A stretch of DNA of 39,435 bases, taken from positions 1 through 39,435 of the forward strand of contig JAFPZD010000086.1 in the NCBI GenBank assembly GCA_017417465.1, read 5' to 3'. The translations under genes were made by a program, and so were the position numbers. The notes below the pieces were generated by a model, which worked only from the letters and a program-made list of their open reading frames with translations, searched no databases and was not told the origin of the DNA. Numbering within the stretch: position 1 is the stretch's first letter; each line of letters begins with the position of its first letter. This stretch comes from Prevotella sp. GTDB lineage: Bacteria > Bacteroidota > Bacteroidia > Bacteroidales > Bacteroidaceae. Of the stretch, positions 1-6,421 are shown piece after piece.

Positions 1-78
1 GACCTTAACGTGGCAATAAAGACCTCCGGGCCGGAATACAAGAAGGCTATGCAGGCGGTGAGAAACAGAATCCCATAA
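1..78 (+). CDS. 3' end of an unidentified ORF (partial)
   Basis: Reading frame 1 is open from the window edge to a TAA at 76-78 and gives 25 residues, ending in EYKKAMQAVRNRIP. The tail is rich in Lys and Arg. Too little is present to name a family. The gene would start upstream of this window. The reading is plausible because the next two ORFs run in the same direction, but an open frame of 26 codons can also occur by chance. Confidence 0.35.
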   Translation, partial: DLNVAIKTSGPEYKKAMQAVRNRIP

Positions 79-161
79 AAACGCGGAATAGCGGATAAGC
101 ACAAACGATGCCTAAGACATCTTTCTACCGCTCATGATTATCAATCCGGATAGGTATATTT

Positions 162-326
162 ATGGGAGGACGAGGCTCGCATGAATATGAGGTATATGTG
201 AAAGGACAACTGGACATGGGGCCGTTTGCGAACCTGATGGAGCGGGTGGAGTATATTGGAAAGGCTACGGGTAGGCGAGCTCCGCTCGGGAATGAGGAGG
301 TCGTGTATAGGTATTATGTGCTATGA
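162..326 (+). CDS. Small hypothetical protein, 54 aa, coupled to the next gene
   Basis: An ORF starting MGGRGSHEYEVYVKGQLDMG ends with TGA at 324-326. Its last bases overlap the ATG of the leucine-rich-repeat gene (ATGA at 323-326), a layout typical of translational coupling. No signal peptide or membrane segment is visible and I do not recognise the family. The MGGRGS start also occurs in short proteins of Bacteroidales accessory regions, but I cannot assign a role. It could be a remnant of a longer gene. Confidence 0.4.
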   Translation: MGGRGSHEYEVYVKGQLDMGPFANLMERVEYIGKATGRRAPLGNEEVVYRYYVL

Positions 327-898
327 TTGAGGATGATAGACTGTGGCTGGATAGTTACGGGTTCGTGTATTCCGGCGACGGGAAGCGGTTGCTGAAGGGG
401 GCAAATGTAAAGGGGGCTTATTGGATACCCGAAGGGGTGGAGGAGATAGAGCCAGAGGCACTACTGGGGTGCAGGATTGGTATGCTACACATTCCCAGGA
501 CGGCTCATGTGCATGATTGCGACCAGTTGGTGTTCAGCGAGGATCCTGAGGAAAACGAGGAAATGATGCCTGCTGTCTATTTCTGGACGAAAGACTACGC
601 TAACCGTGATGAGGAGACTTGTGCGTTTGAGGATGAGGGAGAGTTTCGCATTGATGAGCATGGTATAGCCTATAGTCTGGACGGTCATCGGCCGTTGTTC
701 ACAAGGCTGGAGTTCACGGAAAGTGAGTATCATGTGCCCGATGGTGTGGTGACCATCTGCTCGATGGCTTTTGCCACTTGTTGGCAGTTTGTTACGCTCA
801 TCATCCCACGTTCAGTACGGCTGATCGGTGACTTTGTCTTTGGCCCTGGTGGCGGCAAGATTGTTATAAGAGACCGTAAGCTGACGAAAAAGGGCTGA
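323..898 (+). CDS. Small BspA-like leucine-rich-repeat protein
   Basis: This 191-residue protein has two copies of the BspA/LRR_5 pattern. The first is near residues 34-65 (WIPEGVEEIEPEALLGC, then LHIPRTAHV). The second is near 137-178 (HVPDGVVTICSMAFATC, then LIIPRSVRLIGDFVF). Each ends in a short IxIRD-like strand. No signal peptide, lipobox or membrane segment is seen, so it is either cytoplasmic or a fragment of a longer surface protein. LRR_5 proteins in Bacteroidales usually mediate binding, but no partner is visible here. The gene starts by ATGA overlap with the 54-aa ORF. Its last ~13 codons (IVIRDRKLTKKG) are duplicated at 2511-2552, which shows it once sat directly convergent to the cation-efflux gene now at 2560. 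Confidence 0.7.
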   Translation: MIEDDRLWLDSYGFVYSGDGKRLLKGANVKGAYWIPEGVEEIEPEALLGCRIGMLHIPRTAHVHDCDQLVFSEDPEENEEMMPAVYFWTKDYANRDEETCAFEDEGEFRIDEHGIAYSLDGHRPLFTRLEFTESEYHVPDGVVTICSMAFATCWQFVTLIIPRSVRLIGDFVFGPGGGKIVIRDRKLTKKG

Positions 899-1015
899 GG
901 GCCTTCTATTCGCTATAGTTGTGATCCACGACGATGACCACTTGCATGTCGGACAATTCACTATAGTTGTGATGCACGACGATGACCACTTGCATGTCGG
1001 GTTCTAAAGACTGAA
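858..1015. repeat. Copy A of a duplicated LRR/cation-efflux gene junction
   Basis: This stretch holds the end of the leucine-rich-repeat gene, a 7-bp gap, and then the 3' end of a cation-efflux gene in reverse. It is about 85-90 percent identical by eye to 2511-2625. Within this copy the efflux-gene end is itself present twice in tandem (906-952 and 957-1001). The two copies bracket the toxin-antitoxin block. Confidence 0.8.
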
Positions 1016-1018
1016 CAT
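906..1018 (-). pseudogene. 3' fragment of a cation diffusion facilitator gene, internally duplicated
   Basis: Read on the minus strand this gives DVQSLEPDMQ, then VVIVVHHNYSE, then LSDMQVVIVVDHNYSE and a TAG stop. It matches the C-terminus of the intact efflux gene at 2560-3696 (EIQTLVPDMQVVIIVDHNYSE). The last ~15 codons are present twice in frame. Upstream the homology ends and a stop follows at 1038-1040, so no start or membrane domain exists. This is a stranded gene end, not a functional gene. It is positioned exactly as in the intact copy, 7 bp beyond the leucine-rich-repeat stop codon. Confidence 0.7.
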
Positions 1019-1167
1019 CACAAGTGAAGTGGATATCTCACAGTACAAACGTCGTGAGGGTACCCCTTTATTGTCTTATTGGCTTGTGAAGAATATATAT
1101 AGTGCGACGATTGAAGATGATGTCTGACGATGTGCCAACGGCATGTGGTGACGTAGCATCTGCCAAT

Positions 1168-1440
1168 TTATTTGTCCTCGTAGTGCCCATAGGAGGAGAG
1201 GATGTAAACGTGGATTTCCTCTTCAAGGATTCGATATACCAACCTGTGCTTCTTGGTGATCTGGCGGGACCATCTGTTTTCGGGTTTCCCTTTGAGAGGC
1301 TCCGGGTGTCCCGTGCCTGTCTTGGGGTGGATGGCAATCTCGTTGAGCAACTTGACTGCTTTTCGGAAACTGGCAGGCTCATCTCGCTTCAACTTTGCAA
1401 GACCCTCCTCGGCTTTTGGCGCAAAGGTAATTTTGTACAT
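1168..1440 (-). CDS. YoeB-family mRNA interferase toxin
   Basis: The 90-residue protein has the ParE/RelE-fold signature of the Txe/YoeB family: N-terminal YKITFAPKAEEGLAKLKRD, then PLKGKPENRWSRQITKKHRL in the core, and a C-terminal YGHY that supplies the His-Tyr pair used for ribosome-dependent mRNA cleavage in E. coli YoeB. The Arg of SRQIT and the nearby Glu fit the other catalytic positions. Length is normal for the family (about 84-90). The start lies 2 nt after the antitoxin stop, so the two are cotranscribed with the antitoxin first. The pair acts in the cytoplasm as a type II toxin-antitoxin module. It stands in an AT-rich accessory block bracketed by duplicated flanks, which points to gain by transfer. 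Confidence 0.88.
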   Translation of the reverse strand: MYKITFAPKAEEGLAKLKRDEPASFRKAVKLLNEIAIHPKTGTGHPEPLKGKPENRWSRQITKKHRLVYRILEEEIHVYILSSYGHYEDK

Positions 1441-1442
1441 AG

Positions 1443-1691
1443 TCAGAGAGAGTTAAGCCATGAATTCATGGTGTTGAGGTCAGAAAAGGTCCTGCCCTCA
1501 CCACGTTCTATTTGCTGCTCTGCCTCCTCGACGTTGGCCATGAAATCTTCGCGTGTCATCAGCGTGGAATCTGCCGCAGGCTTAGCTAGCCGACTTACAT
1601 ATTTGACCAATCGTTTGGCCAAATCTTCACTCTGTGCTATCACACCCAAGTTGTGCATGAATTGCGCATCGAAAATTGCAACGGTTTTCAT
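1443..1691 (-). CDS. Antitoxin partner of the YoeB-like toxin
   Basis: The 82-residue protein begins MKTVAIFDAQFMHNLG and ends in a helical, charged tail (EEAEQQIERGEGRTFSDLN, then TMNSWLNSL) of the kind that wraps around RelE/YoeB toxins. It lies just upstream of the toxin, with 2 nt between the genes, and has its own good promoter at 1716-1746. I do not recognise a classical YefM/Phd fold, so the antitoxin assignment rests mainly on position, size and tail character. Such antitoxins neutralise the toxin by direct binding and usually repress their own promoter together with it. Confidence 0.75.
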   Translation of the reverse strand: MKTVAIFDAQFMHNLGVIAQSEDLAKRLVKYVSRLAKPAADSTLMTREDFMANVEEAEQQIERGEGRTFSDLNTMNSWLNSL

Positions 1692-1715
1692 ACTCTATAT
1701 GCGATTGTTTGGGTG

Positions 1716-1746
1716 CAAAGATACAATATTTATTTGAAATAACAAA
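1716..1746 (-). promoter_or_regulatory. Promoter of the toxin-antitoxin operon
   Basis: On the minus strand, TTTG (1743-1746) and TATCTTTG (1716-1723) are separated by 19 nt. This matches the Bacteroidota -33/-7 consensus. Transcription would start about 18 nt before the antitoxin ATG. Confidence 0.65.
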
Positions 1747-1750
1747 GAAT

Positions 1751-1990
1751 ATGATTAAGAAAAAAATGTTTTTCTACGCTTTTGTTTAGCTTGATGTCAC
1801 TTTCAATCATTGCCCAAGACATTGAGGTGAAGAAGTTCGAGCCATTGGAGAAAGATCAGACGGCAGCATTGAGTCCTAGAAAGGATATCAATGGGGTGAC
1901 ATGTGGATTGGTGAAGGTCCTGTTGAAGGAGTCTGGGGCCGAGTTTGAGGGAAGTGTGATGGGCGAGGTTCAGTTTATAGGGAATTTAAC
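1751..1990 (+). pseudogene. Frameshifted N-terminal remnant of a secreted Prevotella protein
   Basis: From the ATG at 1751 the frame reads MIKKKMFFYAFV and stops at once. The frame one step over, open from 1782, continues the same signal peptide (LMSLSIIAQ) into VKKFEPLEKDQTAALSPRKD and INGVTCGLVKVLLKESGAEF. This second part resembles the N-terminal module of Bacteroidales secreted proteins with PEGA or SUMF1-type domains, as I recall that family. The frameshift sits inside the signal peptide. Homology ends near residue 65 of the open frame (FIGNLTYI), after which the sequence reads as random coding into the repeat array at 2103. The gene is therefore broken at both ends. Confidence 0.6.
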
Positions 1991-2102
1991 ATATATTAGG
2001 TATAAAATCGCCGAAATCTTAAACCGGACAGCTACATGCATAGACTGTTATGGGCACTGTGACGTGATGTTGTCTTTCCAAACCGCCAGAACAAGAATAA
2101 AA

Positions 2103-2218
2103 GAAACCATCGGTTTCATGATGGGAACCTTGAAGAAAACCATCGGTTTCCTATGGAGGAAAACATCGGTTTCCTATGGAGGAAAACATCGGTTTCTTAC
2201 GTAGAAACCATCGTTTTC
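2103..2218. repeat. Five short palindromic repeats (GAAACC-ATC-GGTTTC type)
   Basis: Copies start at about 2103, 2135, 2158, 2181 and 2204, spaced 32, 23, 23 and 22 bp apart. The best copy, GAAACCATCGGTTTC, is an inverted repeat with a 3-nt centre; the others carry one or two changes. Two of the intervals share CTATGGAGGA. There are no unique spacers of CRISPR size. Confidence 0.75.
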
Positions 2219-2361
2219 GCACGTCGAGAATCGATTGAGAAAAAGCCAGCGGTCACTTCGTAGTAAATGCGCAGGCAGTCGTCAACTGTCCCTGCATCGT
2301 GCCCACCATCGCAGCCGCCACAATCTGGGTACCCATATAATGAAAAAGCAGCAAAAAAAGA

Positions 2362-2381
2362 AGGGGTATTCCCCTGTTTTT
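2362..2381 (+). terminator. Possible intrinsic terminator
   Basis: AGGGG-TATT-CCCCT forms a 5-bp stem with a 4-nt loop, followed by GTTTTT. The stem is short, so termination may be weak. The A-rich 5' side could let it act on the other strand as well. Confidence 0.45.
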
Positions 2382-2417
2382 GAGATTTTAATATCACAAT
2401 ATCACCACTAATATCAC

Positions 2418-2477
2418 CACTAATATCACACTTACAACACTGGAGTTCAGCTGGTTACGAAAAGTGTGATATTAGTG
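2418..2477. repeat. 16-bp perfect inverted repeat
   Basis: CACTAATATCACACTT at 2418-2433 is the exact reverse complement of 2462-2477, with a 28-nt loop. Two further direct copies of ATATCACCACTA lie just to its left. It is probably the end of a decayed element; no protein is encoded here. Confidence 0.65.
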
Positions 2478-2510
2478 ACATGAGATTTGAAAGTATATGA
2501 TGGAGGATGC

Positions 2511-2625
2511 AGGATTGTCATAAGAGACCGTAAGCGGACGAAAAAGGACTGAGGACTGCCTATTCACTATAGTTGTGGTCCACAATGATGACCACTTGCA
2601 TGTCGGGCACTAAGGTCTGGATCTC
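2511..2625. repeat. Copy B of the duplicated LRR/cation-efflux gene junction
   Basis: 2511-2552 repeats the last codons of the leucine-rich-repeat gene (IVIRDRKRTKKD and stop), without the rest of that gene. The same 7-bp gap follows, and then the genuine 3' end of the cation-efflux gene. Copy A is at 858-1015. Confidence 0.8.
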
Positions 2626-3696
2626 GCTGGTGAGCTGGGTGACGAGGGTGGCATCGTCATGGACAGAGATGTCGGGGACAACGTCGACGGAGAGCATGCG
2701 GTCGCGCTCAGAATAGTAGAAACCGTGCACCTGGATGATGTCGGTATGGGCAGCGAGCGTCTGCATGACCGTTGCCTGCAGGGCGGCGCGGCGATTCTCG
2801 CCCGTGGCAATAGCATAGATGCCAACGGTCATGATGATGCCATGACGCTCGAACATCTGCGTGGTAATCTTGCGCGTCAGGCCGTGAATCTCATGAGCCG
2901 ACATCGTGTCGTAGACGTTGATGTGGAGCGAGCCTATCTTTACGTCAGGACCGTAATTGTGCAGAATAAGGTCGAACACGCCGTGAACACCCTCGAAGTC
3001 AGAAACCTCTTTCACAATTTGCCGGGTTAGCTCTGCCGAAATGCTGGTACCCAACAGCTCGTTGATGGGCGAGGCGAGCATTTCGATACCAGCCTTGACG
3101 ATGACAAGGGAGATCAGTGCACCAAGGATGCCATCGAGCGACACATTCCAAAGCAGCATGATACCAGCAGAGACAAGCGTAGCCAGCGTGATGACAGCAT
3201 CGAACAGGGCGTCAGAACCCGAGGCTATCAGGGCGTCGCTCTTCAGCTGCTCGCCCTTGCGCTTGACGTATTGTCCCAGTACAAGTTTCACCACGATAGC
3301 CACGATGATGACCACGAGCGTCACCGTCGTGTAGCTCGGCTCTGTGGGATCGAAAATCTTCTTCACCGACTCGATGAGGGAGGTAATGCCCGCCGAAAGC
3401 ACGATGACGGCGATGATGATGGCGCTGAAATACTCGATGCGCCCGAAGCCGAAGGGGTGCTTACGGTCGGCAGGCCGCTGTGAGAGCTTGGTGCCGACGA
3501 TGGTGATGACGCTCGACAGCGCATCGCTTAGGTTGTTGACGGCATCCATCACGATGGCCACACTGTTAGCCAGAACGCCTACAGCAGCTTTGAAGCCTGC
3601 CAACAGCACGTTTGCAGCGATACCAATCCAACTGGTGCGAATGATTTCGAGTGCCCGGCCCTTTGCCGTCTTGTTCTGCGATGAATCCTGTTCCAT
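2560..3696 (-). CDS. Cation diffusion facilitator family transporter
   Basis: This is a 378-residue inner-membrane protein of the CDF/ZnT family, which exports divalent metals such as Zn, Fe or Mn in exchange for protons. Membrane helix 2 contains the metal-site pattern DAVNNLSDALSS, the cytoplasmic side has HPFGFGRIEYFSA, and helix 5 contains SDALFDAVITLATL. All are family hallmarks. Six hydrophobic segments are followed by a soluble C-terminal dimerisation domain (about residues 215-300) and a further C-terminal extension ending PDMQVVIIVDHNYSE. I chose ATG at 3694-3696 (MEQDSSQNKTAKGR). The open frame runs 93 codons further upstream, but that part overlaps msrA and has no family character. 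It lies 28 bp after msrA and is probably cotranscribed. The metal is not predictable by eye. Confidence 0.92.
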   Translation of the reverse strand: MEQDSSQNKTAKGRALEIIRTSWIGIAANVLLAGFKAAVGVLANSVAIVMDAVNNLSDALSSVITIVGTKLSQRPADRKHPFGFGRIEYFSAIIIAVIVLSAGITSLIESVKKIFDPTEPSYTTVTLVVIIVAIVVKLVLGQYVKRKGEQLKSDALIASGSDALFDAVITLATLVSAGIMLLWNVSLDGILGALISLVIVKAGIEMLASPINELLGTSISAELTRQIVKEVSDFEGVHGVFDLILHNYGPDVKIGSLHINVYDTMSAHEIHGLTRKITTQMFERHGIIMTVGIYAIATGENRRAALQATVMQTLAAHTDIIQVHGFYYSERDRMLSVDVVPDISVHDDATLVTQLTSEIQTLVPDMQVVIIVDHNYSE

Positions 3697-3724
3697 ATTC
3701 GTTGCGTGTCGTGTTTTGGGGTGA

Positions 3725-4243
3725 TTACTTCTTTTCCTTGGCCTGTCTGGCAAACTCAAACAGCGACAAAGGCAGATGGCAGTAGCCGTCGGGATTCTTG
3801 TCGAGATAGTCCTGATGGTAATCCTCTGCCGTGTAGAAGTTTTCCAAAGGCAGCTTCTCCACGGCCAGCGGCTGCTGATAAGCCTTCTGCTCTTCAGCAT
3901 ACACCTTTTCGATAACGGGCAAATCGGCGGGCTCCCGGTAATAGATACCCGTACGATAGCGTGTTCCCTCATCATGTCCCTGCTTGTTCAGGCTTGTAGG
4001 GTCAATGGCCTTGAAGAACATCTGCAACAGGAACTGAAGGCTCACCACATCGGGATTGTACTTCACATGCACCGTCTCAGCAAAGCCCGTCTTGTCAGTA
4101 TACACCTCTTTATAAGTAGGGTTCACCGTATGTCCGTTGGCGAATCCCACTTCAGTCTCAACCACGCCCTCAATCTGCTTGAAGTAATGCTCAGTCCCCC
4201 AGAAGCATCCTCCTGCGAGGTAAATGTCCTTTGTCTTCATCAT
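3725..4243 (-). CDS. msrA: Peptide-methionine (S)-S-oxide reductase MsrA
   Basis: This 172-residue enzyme reduces methionine-S-sulfoxide in proteins, with reducing power from thioredoxin. The active site GGCFWGTEHYF lies near the N-terminus with the catalytic Cys, followed by the family block TEVGFANGHTVNPTYKEV and the substrate-binding YRTGIYY and FYTAEDYHQDY blocks. The protein is a stand-alone A-type enzyme; no MsrB domain follows. The start is ATG at 4241-4243 (MMKTKDIYLAGGCFWG), with a second ATG one codon later. The longer open frame upstream has no conserved sequence and crosses a repeat. It is transcribed ahead of the cation-efflux gene with a 28-bp gap. The N-terminus lacks a signal peptide, so the enzyme should be cytoplasmic. 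Confidence 0.95.
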   Translation of the reverse strand: MMKTKDIYLAGGCFWGTEHYFKQIEGVVETEVGFANGHTVNPTYKEVYTDKTGFAETVHVKYNPDVVSLQFLLQMFFKAIDPTSLNKQGHDEGTRYRTGIYYREPADLPVIEKVYAEEQKAYQQPLAVEKLPLENFYTAEDYHQDYLDKNPDGYCHLPLSLFEFARQAKEKK

Positions 4244-4254
4244 ACTTCTCAAGT

Positions 4255-4325
4255 TTCGCTTACACTCAACTTTCAGGAGTAAAGGAGTAGAGGAGATGTG
4301 GAGGTAAAGTAGAATAGACCTATCC
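4255..4325. repeat. Dispersed intergenic repeat, one copy
   Basis: The segment from TTTCGCTTACACTCAACTTT through GGAGATGTGGAGGTAAAGTA to CCTATCCC is closely matched, in reverse orientation, at about 36809-36885. It lies in the probable 5' leader of msrA. Confidence 0.7.
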
Positions 4326-4367
4326 CACATAGCCGCTTAGTTTGCGAAGCACTCCTCACTCAATCTG

Positions 4368-4427
4368 CAAAGTTAAGTTCCATTCTTACTGCATGCAAAG
4401 GTATAACAGTTTCCCGATACCTGCAAC
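4368..4427 (-). promoter_or_regulatory. Two overlapping candidate promoters for msrA
   Basis: On the minus strand TACCTTTG (4396-4403) has a GTTG-type -33 box about 20 nt upstream (near 4424-4427). TAACTTTG (4368-4375) has TTTG 20 nt upstream (4396-4399). Both fit Bacteroidota spacing, and they overlap, so only one may be used at a time. Both would give a leader that passes through the dispersed repeat. Confidence 0.5.
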
Positions 4428-4526
4428 TTATTTAACGCACACTTAACATTCGTACACGTTTTTTAGAGAGGCAAGGCCTGATTTGCCCCCTTTATTCACA
4501 AAGAATGTTAATTCGGACTATTGTTG

Positions 4527-4558
4527 TTTCGCAATATCAAACAAATTGCTTACCTTTG
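4527..4558 (+). promoter_or_regulatory. Promoter of the TPR/LuxR-type regulator gene
   Basis: TACCTTTG at 4551-4558 matches the -7 consensus. A TTTC at 4527-4530, preceded by TTG repeats, sits at the -33 position, 20 nt upstream. The predicted start of transcription is about 25 nt before the ATG at 4589. It lacks the CGTTATAC element found before the two big operons. Confidence 0.55.
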
Positions 4559-4588
4559 TCCGAAATTACCTGATACAAGAAAAAAGAG

Positions 4589-6253
4589 ATGCTTACGAAG
4601 CTAAAGATATTTGGTATGCTATGCGTAACGCTGGCCATGCTTTCTATACCAGCCCATGCCGACAAAGGCATGGTCTACTGGCTTAATCGTCTGGACGAAA
4701 GCCTTGCCCACCGTGCTGAGTACGAGCAGATGCACCTTGACCGCATAGAGCGCCTGAAGACCGAGCTGAAACAAGCCCGCGAAGACGATAAGTTCGAGAT
4801 TTGCTATTCCCTCTACGATGCTTACAAGGTCTACTGCTATGACTCTGCCCGCACTTACGCCTACGATTGCCTGCAGAGAGCACAGACCCAGCACGACGAC
4901 GCACGCATTGTACGTTCGAAGCACGCTGTGGCTTTCTGCCTCATTTCGGCAGGCATTCTGAGCGAGGCTCTCGACGTGTTGGGCAGCATCGACCGTTCAA
5001 AGCTTAGTGGCGAAGCCTTAAGCGAGTATTACGACCATTACAGCCGCCTGTGGCGCTCGATGGCCGACTATGTCAACGAAGAGCCTTTCTACACGCAGTA
5101 TATCACCAAGAGCAAGCTCTACATGGACTCGCTGCTGACGGTGCTGCCTGAAGGCTCGCTGAGGTGGTGGGCATGCAAGAGTACGCACCTGATGCGTGAC
5201 CAGTCGTATGAAGCAGCCCTCAAGTCGATAGAAAAGACCTTGTCGCTCAGTGAAAACGACGGCCACATGCGAGCAATGGCAGCAGCCGAGATGGCATGGG
5301 CCTATATTTGGCTAGGCGACGAGGATAAAGCTATCGAGTACTTCGCACAGTCGGCCATCAGCGACAATGAGACGGCAACACGCGAGATTACCGCCCTCTA
5401 CCATCTGGCACGCTTCATCTACAAAAAGGGCGACTACGACCGAGCCAGCCGCTACGTCCATCAAGCCCTGGAGGACGTGAACTTCTACAACACCCGTCTG
5501 CGCAAGGTGGAGATCAACGACATCCTACCCATCATCGAGCAGGACCGCTACGATGCCGTGCGTAGCCAACGCAACTGGCTCTTCGCCACCACCGGTCTCG
5601 TCGTTGCGCTCCTGTTGGGCATTCTCTGGAGCTACTGGTTCATCCGCCGCAAAAACCACAAACTGACCGAGGCTCGTGAGACCATCGCCGGCCAACTAGA
5701 GCAGCTGCGCGAGGCCAACACCCAGCTACAGCAAATGAACAGCCAGTTGCAACAGGTGAACACACAGGTGCAACAAGCCAACCGCCAGCTGCAGGAGGCT
5801 GATAAGATCAAGACCGCCTACATCGGGCGCTCGTTCTACTCGAATGCAGAGTTCATCGAAAAGCTCGAAAAGGTCTACATGGCTATCGACCGCAAGATCA
5901 CCACCCGCCAGTACGACGACCTGCGCTACACGCTGAAGCAGTCGACACTGAATGCTGAGCGCGAGAACATGTACCAGGCCTTCGACCAGACATTCATCAA
6001 GCTGTTCCCACATTTCGTCGAGCGCTACAACGAGCTCTTCGACGACAAAGACCGCAAGCTGCCACCCGACGAACACTCGCTGACCAGTGAGATGCGCATC
6101 TTCGCTCTGATACGTCTGGGCATCACCGACAGCGAGCGCATTGCCAAGTTCCTGGACTATTCAGTCCATACCGTCAACACCTATAAGACGCGCATCAAGA
6201 ACCGTTCGACGGTCGATAACGACCAGTTTGAGACACTTATCATGGAAATTTAG
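4589..6253 (+). CDS. Membrane-anchored TPR regulator with LuxR-like HTH (DUF6377 type)
   Basis: The 554-residue protein has a signal peptide (residues 1-24, ending PAHA), a periplasmic helical-repeat region of TPR character (about 60-320, e.g. AAEMAWAYIWLGDEDKAIEY and FIYKKGDYDRASRYVHQAL), one membrane helix (about 330-352, LFATTGLVVALLLGILWSYW), and a coiled coil rich in Gln (about 360-405, QLQQMNSQLQQVNTQVQQ). A cytoplasmic C-terminal region ends in a LuxR-like helix-turn-helix near 503-545 (LGITDSERIAKFLDYSVHT, then VNTYKTRIKNRS). This is the architecture of Bacteroidales one-component membrane regulators annotated as DUF6377. It probably senses a periplasmic ligand and binds DNA from the membrane. 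It lies just upstream of operon 1 and in the same direction, but behind its own terminator. Control of the two operons is inferred from position. Confidence 0.85.
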   Translation: MLTKLKIFGMLCVTLAMLSIPAHADKGMVYWLNRLDESLAHRAEYEQMHLDRIERLKTELKQAREDDKFEICYSLYDAYKVYCYDSARTYAYDCLQRAQTQHDDARIVRSKHAVAFCLISAGILSEALDVLGSIDRSKLSGEALSEYYDHYSRLWRSMADYVNEEPFYTQYITKSKLYMDSLLTVLPEGSLRWWACKSTHLMRDQSYEAALKSIEKTLSLSENDGHMRAMAAAEMAWAYIWLGDEDKAIEYFAQSAISDNETATREITALYHLARFIYKKGDYDRASRYVHQALEDVNFYNTRLRKVEINDILPIIEQDRYDAVRSQRNWLFATTGLVVALLLGILWSYWFIRRKNHKLTEARETIAGQLEQLREANTQLQQMNSQLQQVNTQVQQANRQLQEADKIKTAYIGRSFYSNAEFIEKLEKVYMAIDRKITTRQYDDLRYTLKQSTLNAERENMYQAFDQTFIKLFPHFVERYNELFDDKDRKLPPDEHSLTSEMRIFALIRLGITDSERIAKFLDYSVHTVNTYKTRIKNRSTVDNDQFETLIMEI

Positions 6254-6271
6254 ACCCGATATTTCAGTAAT

Positions 6272-6322
6272 ACAAGCCCCCTGGCCCATAGTCGCTAACA
6301 GACTGTCGGTCAGGGGCTTTTG
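6272..6322 (+). terminator. Intrinsic terminator after the regulator gene
   Basis: CAAGCCCCCTGG at 6273-6284 pairs with CAGGGGCTTTTG at 6311-6322, giving a GC-rich stem with one bulged C and a loop of about 26 nt, followed by TTTTGTTTT. It lies 19 bp after the regulator stop and separates it from operon 1. Confidence 0.7.
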
Positions 6323-6327
6323 TTTTA

Positions 6328-6395
6328 TATAACCCAAATATTCGTTATACATTCCTTAGTTTATGCGCCTACGTGGGGGAAATGCACTAACTTTG
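6328..6395 (+). promoter_or_regulatory. Promoter of operon 1 with shared upstream element
   Basis: The -7 box TAACTTTG is at 6388-6395. The expected -33 region (near 6362-6367) has no TTTG, which suggests dependence on an activator. The element CGTTATACATTCCTTA starts at 6343, exactly 45 bp before the -7 box. A nearly identical element lies 45 bp before the -7 box of operon 2 (19485). TATAAC (6328-6333) and GTTATA (6344-6349) also form an inverted repeat with a 10-bp spacer, a possible dimer site. Confidence 0.7.
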
Positions 6396-6421
6396 CCAAA
6401 AATTTTAAACCCCTAAAACGC

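Larger units (their letters stand above)
2219..2510. other. AT-rich gene-free stretch with two hairpins
   Basis: No convincing gene is visible here. The stretch contains a terminator-like hairpin (2362-2381) and a 16-bp perfect inverted repeat (2418-2433 with 2462-2477). Short open frames on both strands show no family resemblance. It is probably decayed DNA. Confidence 0.5.
4244..4588. other. Divergent intergenic region between msrA and the regulator gene
   Basis: These 345 bp hold no gene. They contain a dispersed repeat next to msrA (4255-4325), candidate promoters for msrA on the minus strand (4368-4427) and the promoter of the regulator gene on the plus strand (4527-4558). Confidence 0.7.

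Noticed and set aside
2197-2397. 66-codon minus-strand ORF in the accessory region
   Set aside because: Composition is odd and it overlaps the repeat array and a terminator-like hairpin; no family resemblance.
3697-3975. N-terminal extension of 93 residues on the cation-efflux protein
   Set aside because: It overlaps the msrA reading frame, is rich in Arg/Ser without family character, and the family normally starts near the ATG at 3696.
6320-6421. N-terminal extension of the first GH31 protein
   Set aside because: The 34 extra codons cover the promoter boxes and precede a good signal peptide beginning at 6422.
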